A stretch of 64,000 nt of DNA. Origin: Pinus tabuliformis (taxonomy: Eukaryota; Streptophyta; Pinopsida; Pinales; Pinaceae). Under the pieces are notes generated by a model. The model had not been told where the DNA came from. It made no database searches and saw nothing but the letters and a program-made list of their open reading frames with translations. Shown here piece after piece: positions 22,503 to 32,199 of the stretch. Numbering within the stretch: position 1 is the stretch's first letter; each line of letters opens with the position of its first letter. Both the position numbers and the translations under genes were made by a program. Where the stretch lies: NCBI GenBank assembly GCA_031772625.1, contig CM062818.1, positions 1,677,366,667 through 1,677,430,666 on the forward strand. Reading direction: 5' to 3'.

Positions 22503-24065
22503 ATGGAGCACACCAACCAAGGAATTCCCCTTGGTGGAAATCCTAGTCCCTTCTCCTCTTGGGGAGATGTTGGTGCGCCCCACATGGCCACATTGTCGCT
22601 TCCAGGACTGACAATTGGCCTGCCAGTTTGGCTCTTTTCAACCAATGTCATTCAGAACACCACCATTCTTGAACAGCCGAGTCAACAGTTAGACCAGACT
22701 AGAGTTTCCCACCAGCCTTCTACTTCGTCTTCCTCTCCTCCTTCTTCTTCGCTTGACGAAACTGGTAAAACAAAAAACCAGGTTCCTAAGGAGAAGAAGG
22801 AAAAGAAGAAGAAAGAGAAGAAGAAGAAGGAGCCAAAGGCGACTGGGGGCAAACAAGTGTCGTCTGACAAAAATCCACACACAGCACTGACAAGGCCTAA
22901 ATCGCCATGTGTCATATGCAAGGGAGACCACTTCCATAGAGATTGTCCCTGTATCCCTCGAATACTAAGGGACTGGTCTCCCCGTTTGCACAATTCGGTA
23001 GCATCAACCTCTGATAGCCATGTTGACTGCTCACCGTCAACTAGTGAAAGTGAAGTTACAGGACAGAGAGGGAAATCTAGATTTCCCTGCAAACTGTGTG
23101 AAGGCGATCACGCCATCCACCGTTGTCCCTTCTTAGACGAGGCTAAAAGAGTTCTGGAAGATCGCCCGATTTTACGAGCGCAACTTCCTCCTGGATATCA
23201 AAAACTCCTGCCAAGTCCTTCACTAGTTGAGAACCCGGCTGACCCGCCCAGATGGTCAGCCGAAGCACCTATCATTGAAGATGAACCGTCTGGATCCATG
23301 CCTGACGAAAGTCAACAGGTTGATACGGCAGTTGACCCGGTTTTGCCTTCAGAGGCTCTATCTTCGAATGATACCATCACAGAGGAGAATAAAGACGACA
23401 CCGTCCAAATTCTCTTCATCAACACTGACTCTGATGAACAAGGGGGCAATGCCCCCATTCCTTTATTGCAGGAAGGAAGTTCTTCAGAGCGATATCCGGT
23501 CGTTTATTCGGTCCCACCACCAAGCAACCTGGTTGTGTCCTTTGACTGGAACCAACTAGGCAGACCCCGGTTGCCGGCAAGCATACCATTCAGAATTATC
23601 GTTCAAATATACAGAATGGTAATGGTTGGCACTATCATTGATGAGGGGGCATCTGTGAGTATCCTTTCCTCTATTGCTTGGAAAGCGCTTGGTTTGCCAG
23701 CGCTTTTACCTGAAATGAGAAATCTATCAGGTTTTGATAAAGGAACCAGTCAACCTTTAGGGATCCTCCCCAATGTGCCTATAACATTGAAAGGGAAGAT
23801 CGTTCAAATGAACGTGATGGTCGTTCAAGGACCCTTGGATTATAACCTACTCCTTGGACGAGACTATATATATTGCATTGGAGCTATAGTCTCCTCACTC
23901 TTTAGAGTAATGTGTTTTCCGCATGAAGGAAGAGTGGTCAAGCTCGTGGACCAACTTTCATTTCCCGGATCACGCATCGCAAATAGTCATATACCATCCC
24001 TAAATGGTCTATTCATGCAAGAAGTGTCTCAACCCACGGTCCGTCCTCCTGATGAGCGCGAGTAA
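22503..24065 (+). CDS. Gag-protease protein of element A, 520 aa
   Basis: Residues about 75-125 are low complexity, with Ser-rich then Lys/Glu-rich runs (KEKKEKKKKEKKKKEP). Two zinc knuckles of C-X2-C-X3-H-X4-C form follow (CVICKGDHFHRDC near residue 138 and CKLCEGDHAIHRC near residue 199), then an acidic linker (about 250-315). A retropepsin-like domain lies at about 345-490, with TIIDEGASVSILSSIAWKAL at the active site and YNLLLGRDYIY as the second conserved motif. The active-site triplet is Asp-Glu-Gly rather than Asp-Thr/Ser-Gly. The capsid domain present in element B (PF03732-like) is absent, so this is a shortened gag. The first ATG follows the conserved leader directly. The protein would act in the cytoplasmic virus-like particle. 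Confidence 0.85.
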   Translation: MEHTNQGIPLGGNPSPFSSWGDVGAPHMATLSLPGLTIGLPVWLFSTNVIQNTTILEQPSQQLDQTRVSHQPSTSSSSPPSSSLDETGKTKNQVPKEKKEKKKKEKKKKEPKATGGKQVSSDKNPHTALTRPKSPCVICKGDHFHRDCPCIPRILRDWSPRLHNSVASTSDSHVDCSPSTSESEVTGQRGKSRFPCKLCEGDHAIHRCPFLDEAKRVLEDRPILRAQLPPGYQKLLPSPSLVENPADPPRWSAEAPIIEDEPSGSMPDESQQVDTAVDPVLPSEALSSNDTITEENKDDTVQILFINTDSDEQGGNAPIPLLQEGSSSERYPVVYSVPPPSNLVVSFDWNQLGRPRLPASIPFRIIVQIYRMVMVGTIIDEGASVSILSSIAWKALGLPALLPEMRNLSGFDKGTSQPLGILPNVPITLKGKIVQMNVMVVQGPLDYNLLLGRDYIYCIGAIVSSLFRVMCFPHEGRVVKLVDQLSFPGSRIANSHIPSLNGLFMQEVSQPTVRPPDERE

Positions 24066-24585
24066 TCCGGGAGGATATGACTGGAACCCAGGGGGCATGC
24101 GTCCTGGCCTGCTTCGGCAGGAAAACTTTGGGTATAGAGTAGGTTTCTGCGGGAGAATATGACTAGTCCGTACCCCGTCCGTGATTGGAAGAGGGGTTGT
24201 TCTAGAATAAGATTCTCTTGTCAAAGTTATGTGAGAGGGCGGGTCTCGTCACTCACCTTTGTTTATCTCGGTAGACATCGTCGAAGAAGTGTTTTGTTGA
24301 AAGAATAACAGAACAATCTTTGGGTAACCTGAAGGAGGTAGGCCTCTCCCAGTGAAACGAAAGTTTTGACGGAAATGAAGTAGAGGTAACTTTGAAATCG
24401 TACTTTATACCTGGGGGCATGCAAACCTTTTGGAGTGCAAGCAAAGAGCGGTTATTTATCTGTTTTTTGGATTAGTCGTTTCCTAACTTGCATAAAGAAA
24501 GGATGTTGAGCAAAGCTTTGGTAAGGCGCAAGCTCTATAAAAATGGAATCTTACATGAGACATTCTTATCATATGACTGGGTAAT
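24066..24585 (+). other. 3' noncoding region of element A, first part
   Basis: No ORF. Two copies of GGGGGCATGC-like sequence (24091-24100 and 24413-24422) resemble the polypurine tract core GGGGGCAA used before the 3' LTR. Element B carries two such copies at the equivalent place. Confidence 0.5.
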
Positions 24586-25458
24586 CGAGCAGTTTTAGCA
24601 CAAAGTTCATGCTCGTTAAAAAATAAACGCAAGATCCGAGCAGTTTTAACGCAGAGTTCATGCTCGTTAAAAAATAAACATAAGATCGAGCAAATGTTTC
24701 CACCCGCATTTAAGCTCGTTAAAAAATGAACTACCCGGTAAATAACCACTATGAATGTAATATCATCAGCCATTAAAGCCTTGGTCGTGTTTGCACCATC
24801 ACCTCCACTTTTCATTTGGCCGATCGTTCACCTCCATATGATTGTTTACCCATTTTGAGGAACAGTTGCGAAGAGTGATTACACCTAGCCATCCTTGTGA
24901 CACTGCCGTGATTGGAAAATTCCAACCTGTACCTGGAATCAGCTGCTATCCCTGTTTATCACTCGTTCCTCAAAAGACGAGTCTTCTTTAAGCTCTTTTC
25001 AATTGACTCGTAAAATATGAAAAGATTGCCGAGTTTTGGCCTTCCAGCTCGTTAAAGGACAGGAAGAGCTATCCCTCCTCTAGATTTTAATCTTTTTGGA
25101 CCTGAGGGATTATTGCACAAAAAGGTCGAGCGCTTGTTTTATTCGGCTCGTTAAAGTTATCGAAAACTCATCCCTTCTGTATTGTTTTATACTTTTTCGG
25201 ACTTAAGGGATTAGATGACGAAAAAGGAATTTTGGAGTTGACTTTATGTACCTTTTCAGACTCTCTAAAAATGAAAAGGACCGAGTTATCCTTGTCGTTA
25301 GACTCGTTAAAATGATTAAATAGCGACAAACTTGTCTTTAGACGATAACGAGTTTCCCTATCGCTAGGCTCGTTAAAACATAGCGATGGGCTTGCCCGAA
25401 GGGCAGGTTATAGAACAAGCATATGTTATCCTCCTCAAGCTTGACAAAAATAAAGAGG
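24586..25458 (+). other. Array of twelve predicted H-type pseudoknots, element A
   Basis: Units, each with two interleaved helices: 24586-24628, 24637-24679, 24687-24728, then head to tail 24977-25024, 25030-25066, 25071-25124, 25127-25164, 25170-25226, 25235-25279, 25282-25329, 25349-25390, and a weaker one at 25416-25458. Helix 1 is usually CGAGC/GCTCG, and the 3' strand often continues into TTAAA. Helix 2 differs in every unit but remains complementary, for example CCTATCGCTA (25357-25366) with TAGCGATGGG (25381-25390) and CTTTTTCG (25192-25199) with CGAAAAAG (25219-25226). Element B has the same series. A folded RNA domain is the simplest reading; its role is unknown. Confidence 0.65.
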
Positions 25459-26538
25459 TACTGGTTAGCAATGACTGGGGAAAGATTGGGAGAAATTAAA
25501 GAAAATTTTGATGGTAGCAAGTCGCTCTTGAACATGACACTTTTCCTCAGTACCACAATCGGGTTGGGTTGTTTCATTCACCGGTCACATCCATGGTCTC
25601 GCCATACCATCCATATTTGGGGTAATGCTACCGATCCATCGCATCAGTGTCGCCATATGTTCAAGAGAAGTCGTTCAGAAAGAGTCAACCGTGTCCCATC
25701 CGCTGCCATACATTATCCTTCATCCATTCATGACCGCCACCCTGAATCATATGTCACAGATCATTTTCACCTCCATTAAAATCATTAGCTCTGTTCTGTG
25801 TCACTGATGTGGGATTCATTAAGGCCCTCCTATGACGGATCGCTTCTTGTCGACATCAGCTCATTATCCAAGAAGTTGATCTGGGAACAACCCCTTCAGT
25901 ACTTTGAAGCTTGCATGCCACAATGGCAAGTTTCTTACTTCCGGCGACAGGTATACATCAATGACCTTCGACCGAAAGATTTTGCGTGGTGTTCGACGCC
26001 AAGTCCTTTATTCACACCACGTGAATTGTACTGCAGTACCTTGAGGGTCATTATCATTATCGGTGATTCCTCTCGCACTTGTTAACGGTTTACATCATTG
26101 ACCGGTAATCAAGCGATGTCTCTCCATGTTCGACTTCAAAACAATTCTCACATGGATCGACTTGTACTTAGAGTGAAGATCGAACGAGTTTGAAGACCCC
26201 GGATCTAGTTTCATCCATCCGGGCTGCGATATATATTCAAGAAAGATAAAGACATTGACATGTACATCATTGCAGCAGATAATCATCCTATTCAAAGGAT
26301 GATAATTTCATCAAAATTACCAGTCTATCATCAGACGATTGTCTATTCTATGTACAGAAAAATGAATTTATAAAACTGAGCATGGGAATGCCCGCCTCAG
26401 CTAGATCATGAAAGCAGTTTGAAAAATAATGTATTGTATTGTATTGTATTACAGGTCTCCTCCCAGCATTGGATGAACTTCAGATCCCCCTGATAAAGCA
26501 TTTCGCCCGATAAACAGCCTCATACTTTAGGGGGCAAC
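25459..26538 (+). other. 3' noncoding region of element A, last part
   Basis: No supported ORF. The segment is conserved with element B 44586-45668, including the region around 25540-26060. The polypurine tract TTTAGGGGGCAAC (26526-26538) abuts the 3' LTR. Confidence 0.6.
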
Positions 26539-27603
26539 TGTTATAGACATTTTTGTGCCTTACAGCATTGAGCATGAAAAGTCCATAATCTAAGGGATCC
26601 AAAGTCCCTAAACATGTTGTTCCTACCCCTAGAGGAACAAGGCTAGCAAACCACAGCAATTCACAAAAGTTCTCCACCTGAAACTGCTCAGAAACAAGTC
26701 AATTCAGGATCATTTCAGTGGCTACACTAGCTGTTTGTGCTGAATGTCAAAGCCAACACTGGCTACCTGCGTTGAATGTCAACTGGAACAAAGGCTACCT
26801 GCGCTGAACGAGAGTGGACAAGTGGCAGGCTCATTTCTCAAGGTGTCAAAACCCAGGAAGCTTCCAAAATGACACTTGCCTCAGGGAATTCGACTGGTGA
26901 TGAGTAAGAGGTTCCAAATCTCCAAGTGGACTCAAGAACTGACAAAGGGAGAGGACACTAGTCAGATCTCAAGCTGACTCATCCTCTCTCCAAACATCTA
27001 TATATGGATCTCTCCTCCATGAGATCTAGGGGCTGGAATTTTATTATTGCAAAGAATTGCTGTTGGTTTGTGACTAGAATCATTGGGTGCTTAATGCTTT
27101 GAAGGGGGAAAAGAGAGGAATTCCTTTTGCTGGGAAGGAGATGCTGGATTGGAGCCCTCTGGGTTGTATCTCTTCCTGAACCTTGTTATTCATCAATAAA
27201 GCTATCTTGGTTTCTCCTATATGCTGATGTATTTTGATGTATGAATGTATTAGTGTATTTGGTTTATTTCTAATCCTAAACTAGTTATGAATGTGAACAT
27301 CTGTCTTTGTGTAGTGTTCTTCTCTTGTCTCAAGTAGCTGTTCTCTTGTCGCAAGTAGTTGTTCTCTTGTGATCTTGCAGGAAGTTGTAGCTGGATAAGC
27401 AAGAAGGCAAGTAGTTGTGAACACCCAAAGAGAAGGGAGATTGGATCGAGGGACAAACGGAAGACACCGGTAAGTCTATTGATCTCTCTTCTTTCACATT
27501 TCATAAAGGAAGAAACCAGTATAGCTGTACTCGTTTGTTGCTAAGGCACTGTCACACCTTAGGTGGATAGGATCGTCCTGCATAGGCATTTTTCCCCACA
27601 ACA
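26539..27603 (+). mobile_element. 3' LTR of element A
   Basis: 1065 bp, near-identical to the 5' LTR apart from a 20-bp copy-number difference and a few substitutions. It is followed by the target duplication CCTCT. Confidence 0.9.
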
Positions 27604-29203
27604 CCTCTGATGGTTGGCGCTGCATGAGTGGACTCGTCCACTCCATGAACCTCATCCTATGGCTGATCCACATCCTGAAGCTCATCCTTAGTAACTAATA
27701 GCTCCTCATCTGCATGCAAGTGTAGCTCCCTCTCAAGCGAACACTTCATGGCTTTCTCCTCCTGAAATTTTATATCCCGTCACACAACAGTTTTACTACT
27801 GTCTGGCATATACACACGATAGTTGAGGGGCGTATCAGTGTACCCCACAAATATCCCAACCTCTGTGGTCGGCTCCAACTTCTTCCTGGCATCCTTCGTC
27901 ACATGCATGTAAACGTTAGCACCAAAAATCCTCAAATGAGAAAGATCAGGCTTCTTACCATAATAAGTCTCCTCAGGTGTACTCATGCCAAGTATCCTAT
28001 GAGGACAACGGTTATGCACATAAACTGTCGTATTGCATGCTTCCGCCCACAAGTGAAGGGGTAGGTCGTGATCATGCAACATTGCTCGTGCAACACCCAC
28101 GATCGTTCTGTTCTTTCGCTCAGCTACCCCGTTCTGCTGTGGGTTATGGGGAGCTATGAGCTCTCTACGAATCCCTTCTACCTTGCAGAAATCCTTGAAC
28201 TCGTCCGAGATGTATTCACCACCATTATCACTCCTAAGAGCCTTCACCTTCTTCTCTGACTCCTTCTCGACCAGTGCTTTGAATTCACAGAACTTTGAAT
28301 ATGTCTCACTCTTCTTCTGCATGAAGAAGATCCAACACTTACGAGAGAAATCATCAACAAAAATAACATAATACTTGTGTTTTGCTGTCGAAGCAACTGA
28401 GAAAGGTCCACACATGTCTGTGTGAATTCTCTCAAGGATCGTCGTGGCGCGACTATCCTTCTCGTGAAAGGTGGCTTTCACAAACTTCCCCAAAGTACAC
28501 CCCTTGCACTGATCTGACTGCGCAAGTGTGCCTTTAGGAAGCCCTGTAGTGATCTGCTGCAGTATCTTCAAGGCTCCATGGTGAAGGTGACCCAATCTCC
28601 TATGCCACAACTCGCCATCATCCCGGCTCACCAATCCTTCTGCCTTGCTTGCCATTGTTGCGCATCCATCTACATGCAACTGATAAAGGTTCCTCACTCG
28701 AACCCCTATCTTCCGGGTCTCACCAGTTATCTTGCTGCGCAGGAAAGCCTTTCCCTCGCTGAAAACAACATCATACCCCTTGTCTTCTAACATCTCCACT
28801 GAGATAAGATTCTTCTTCAATCCTGGAACATGCATGACTTCCTTCAATACGAAGGGTTTACCAGACTCCCTCTCAAAGGAAATGGTAGCGATATCGGTCG
28901 CACTGTATCTACCATCATCGCCCATCTCGATGTGCACTCCAAGATCTTTGTCCTCCAGATCAGAGAACAAATCTCTATCTCCCGTCATGTGAAAAGACGC
29001 ACCACTGTCCAAGAACCACACTGATCCCATCACACTTGAAGCCAAGCATGCGATCAATGAAAAATCAAGCTCAAACTGTGAGGCTAGAGTCTCTCCTACT
29101 GAAGATCCAACAGCCTGCTTGTTCTTCTTCTTCTGCGGACAATTAGTGGCATAGTGTCCGTGCTGGTGAGAGTGAAAACACTTCACCTTGGACATATCCT
29201 GCA
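27604..29203 (-). pseudogene. Copia protease and integrase (family 1)
   Basis: The minus-strand frame from about 29200 to 27780 starts with a damaged zinc knuckle (CFHSHQHGHYATNC, second Cys replaced by Ser). Then come the protease site SVWFLDSGASFHMTGD, the GAG-pre-integrase zinc motif (LWHRRLGHLHHG and CKGCTLGK) and the integrase core. The D, D and E residues are in ERIHTDMCGPF, RSDNGGEYISDEF and PHNPQQNGVAERKNRTI. The C-terminal motif LEPTTEVGIFVGYTD follows. A TGA at 27778-27780 ends the frame; it resumes as RDIKFQEEKAMKC with another stop (TAG) near 27657, and is cut by element A at 27604. Integrase would insert the cDNA into the genome; this copy is dead. Confidence 0.88.
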
Positions 29204-29406
29204 ACCACTGTCCAAGAACCACACTGATCCCATCACACTTGAAGCCAAGCATGCGATCAATGAAAAATCAAGCTCAAACTGTGAGGCTAGAGCCTCTCCT
29301 ACTGAAGATCCAACAGCCTGCTTGTTCTTCTTCTTCTGCGGACAATTAGTGGCATAGTGTCCGTGCTGGTGAGAGTGAAAACACTTCACCTTGGACATAT
29401 CCTGCT
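29001..29406 (-). repeat. 203-bp tandem duplication inside copia gag-protease
   Basis: 29001-29203 is repeated almost identically at 29204-29406; the clearest difference is GAGTCTC against GAGCCTC. It covers the zinc knuckle through the protease DSG motif. Since 203 is not a multiple of 3, it throws gag and pol into different frames. Confidence 0.9.
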
Positions 29407-29731
29407 TCTTGCCTTTCGCACCAGACTGAGAAGCTTTCTTGCTCTTCCCTTTCTTTGCTTTGGTAGCCAAAGCATGATTCTCTTCATCAGATACCTTTGA
29501 TGAAGATCCATTCTCACCTTTATTGTTACTGAGTTTATCCTTGAGCGCCAGGTCGCTCTTGCTTTGGAATAACATTTGCAATCCATTGAAAGACATTTCA
29601 ACAACATTGCTGCAAATTCGATTTCCACCAGCAAGTAACTCAACTGCTTCCGATCTAGAATTCGTGAGAACACAATATTTCTCGTACAGAGATTGACTGT
29701 ATGGGCATTCACCGGATATCTCACCTTCCAA
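29204..29731 (-). pseudogene. Shortened copia gag (family 1)
   Basis: The minus-strand frame has a Lys-rich region (ATKAKKGKSKKASQSGAKGK), a zinc knuckle (CFHSHQHGHYATNC) and the start of a duplicated protease (SVWFLDSG). Only about 480 bp separate the primer site from the knuckle, so most of the usual copia gag (UBN2-type domain) is missing. The frame then runs out inside the 203-bp duplication. Nucleocapsid-like role inferred from the knuckle. Confidence 0.7.
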
Positions 29732-29827
29732 AGGAAGGATGAATCCAGAGGCTACCTGGCCCGATTACAGAGTCTGCCTGAAGAAATAGAATGTAAACAC
29801 TTCCTGAATAGTAGATCTGATGATCAA

Positions 29828-29884
29828 CGGCTCCGATACCATGTAGAAATTTTTTCTACAATTATCTAACCTGCTCTGATACCA
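29828..29884 (-). other. Primer binding site of copia family 1, duplicated edge
   Basis: On the minus strand, TGGTATCAGAGCAGG follows the 5' LTR end directly (29884 downward), the initiator-methionine tRNA site typical of copia elements. About 43 bases further in, the same junction recurs imperfectly: the LTR-end sequence AAATTTCTACA followed by TGGTATCGGAGC (29852-29829). Confidence 0.8.
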
Positions 29885-31053
29885 TGTAGAAATTCTGAAT
29901 AATTTAACACATATTCAACAGAAATTATCCTGATCATGTACTATTGCGGAATACATACACAATACATAAGCTCCTCTACGTTGATCATCAATATAGCAGC
30001 ATCAATAACAATAAAACATCAAGAGCATTCACACATTAACACAGTATGTAACCCGGGGAAAGCATCTCGGTAAAAACCCCAACTATCTGTATATTAATGA
30101 TTGAGAACATGTAACATTACAAAGTACAATGCTTATCACAAGCAATCCAGTACCAGCTCCACCTGTTACACACAATACAACTCAGATCTGATCTCCAAAT
30201 CTATTCCACTGCTTGCCTGCCTCCACTGCTCAATACCTGCTCAAGAACTGATGAGAATGGCTTACCAAATTCGTATTTCACCTCAAAATAATCACTCACA
30301 CTTTGTTGGACGTGAGCAAAGGCTACAATACTGGGCAAATACGTGAGCAAACTCATTGGCATACTCAATCCCTTGATTGTGCAAGATCTGGTGCAAAACT
30401 ATAGTCACAACTGATAGCAATCTGATTCTCTACCACCTGTCCCTGTTGAACTGAACATGCACTGACATGCAACTGAGTTAACTGATGTATTCATTCGTTG
30501 CATCATGAGTTAATAATTAGTTTAACAACTCATCATTAGTCTATTTGCAGTTAGACTAATTACAACTAGTTTAACCAAGTCAAACTGAACACAACTCCAT
30601 CAACTCCACAATCAACTCCACCAAACTCAACTGATTGAGTTCTAACTGAATTCATGCATGCAACAACTCAACTGACTCATAAGAAAAGCGTATTTCCTTC
30701 TGACAGCTGCATGTGCCACCTCTGTAGCTCAAACTGAAGTGCTCCAAGAGAATAAGATCAAGTTTATAGTCCAAATATTATTATGAGACAATAGTATTTG
30801 ACTTTTCTATTTTTGACAGCCAGTCTAAAAATAGACTTTGATCACTCACACTTTGATCAAAAATAGAAGTCCATCTATTTTTCCCAACTTGACCAATCAT
30901 CCATAAACAGCAACCTGCAATCCATAGACATGGTCCATATGTCTAAAAATAGACATAGTCTAAAAATAGACTTGCGCCAAAAATAGCTTGCGGGCCCACT
31001 TAGTGAAGGCGACTCTTTTCACTAAGCTCCATCATCTTGTTGCAATCTCAACA
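29885..31053 (-). mobile_element. 5' LTR of copia family 1
   Basis: 1169 bp, TGTAGAAATT...CTCAACA on the plus strand, matched along its length by 16825-18008. It is followed by the target duplication GGTAC at 31054-31058. Confidence 0.9.
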
Positions 31054-31058
31054 GGTAC

Positions 31059-32194
31059 CATGTTTCATAAATTTTCAGATTAGATACTCCCGAAGCACAA
31101 CACCATAATCTGAAGGCCACGTTTCATCCAATTTTCATACTGGACCCATCAACAACATTGAAGCACAAAATCAATCACCACTGCAAAACACCCATCAACT
31201 ACACCTGCATCATCAATCTCTGAATCACCCAATACTGAAACCCTGTCAACAACACAATCACCAAAACACAGAACAGACAATAGAACTCTGCAACAATAAC
31301 CAGATCCAACTACAACTTCAAATATCATGTCTCATAATGTATACGCTACTATGATGAATCAAACTAGCGTACATACGCGCTTTCACCAAAGCCAACCCGC
31401 GTACAGATCTGCAAATATTTACTCATAACTTTGCAGCTATTCTAGACATCAGTCATACCCAGATCATAACATTCATACAATAAAACATGTGTCATTAATT
31501 CAGATCTAGTCTATCCATAAACAAACCATATAATGATAAAACATTCCAAGCCTTAAGATCTCGATCCATCGTTCATCATCATTAACACGGGTGCATCCTT
31601 GGTTCAGATCAATCACAGCATCACAAACCCATAACCAGCATACTAGATCTCACACTTCATCAGATCTTCATCACTTCTCAAAAATAATTTCCTTTGCCTA
31701 ATGATCTTCTCCTTTTATAGTCTTAGGCCTTACTCAATACCATGGTCCAAAACCATTTAGAACCAATACTAGGGACCCAATACCTGGGTTCAACACTTCG
31801 GACACAATACCAAGGACCAAAACCATAGGTCTAAATACCACGGACCCAAAAATAAGCTTTCCCACATGTACGTGCTTTTCCGTGCATGAAAGTGCGTGCA
31901 TACGCATACGCGACTTTTGATCAGCAATCCCGCATGTATACGCGCCTTTGTATATAGTGAACCTGCGTGTATACCCTACTTGGTATATAGCGAACCTGCG
32001 TATATACACGACTTGGTACATAGTGAACCTGCGTATAACCTGCATATGTACGCGACTTGGTATATAGTGAACCTGCGTATATACTCTTCTTTCTTCATTT
32101 TTGTAGTCTGATCATCAATTCTTTGCTACTGACCTGCTGCACTATAATCTGTCATCTTGCCATCAAGGACAACACTTGTATCATAATGCCAACA
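31059..32194 (-). mobile_element. Solo LTR (copia family 2), right part
   Basis: Continuation of 16158-16824 after the copia insertion. The end (ATAATGCCAACA at 32183-32194) is the reverse complement of the LTR start TGTTGGCATTATGG seen at 52594 and 59212, and the preceding CATCAAGGACAACAC matches as well. The flank TTAAA (32195-32199) completes the duplication. Joined length is about 1.8 kb against 1456 bp in the young copies; the excess is partly repeat expansion. Confidence 0.8.
31940..32092 (-). repeat. 33-bp minisatellite in the solo LTR
   Basis: About five units of roughly 33 bp, each containing TATATAGTGAACCTGCGTAT or a variant; one unit is shortened. The period equals that of the minisatellite in the young family members (53163-53350), although the unit sequence has drifted. 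Confidence 0.75.
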
Positions 32195-32199
32195 TTAAA

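Larger units (their letters stand above)
19697..27603 (+). mobile_element. Element A: gag-protease-only LTR retrotransposon
   Basis: LTRs at 19697-20781 and 26539-27603, with the perfect duplication CCTCT at 19692-19696 and 27604-27608; 7907 bp. The primer binding site and polypurine tract are in plus orientation. The interior has one 520-codon ORF (zinc knuckles and protease) and long noncoding regions on both sides with no reverse transcriptase, RNase H or integrase. This matches the description of a large retrotransposon derivative mobilised in trans. It is a sister of element B (37815-46792), with the same LTR ends, primer site and noncoding structure. Confidence 0.9.
16825..31053 (-). 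mobile_element. Ty1/copia element (family 1), split by element A
   Basis: LTRs lie at 16825-18008 (3' LTR of the minus-strand element) and 29885-31053 (5' LTR), flanked by the perfect 5-bp duplication GGTAC (16820-16824 and 31054-31058). The domain order on the minus strand is gag, protease, integrase, reverse transcriptase, RNase H, which is the copia order. Element A (19697-27603) sits between integrase and reverse transcriptase. Without it the element is about 6.3 kb. Lesions include a shortened gag, a 203-bp duplication, two in-frame stops and a frameshift after the YVDD motif, so it is not autonomous. Confidence 0.9.

Noticed and set aside
22682-23092. Antisense frame over the gag of element A
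   Set aside because: Shadow of the Ser- and Lys-rich coding region; the plus-strand frame has zinc knuckles and protease motifs.
24961-24982. Hairpin ACTCGT/ACGAGT as a separate pseudoknot unit
   Set aside because: It competes with unit 4 for the same ACGAGT and lacks a second crossing helix.
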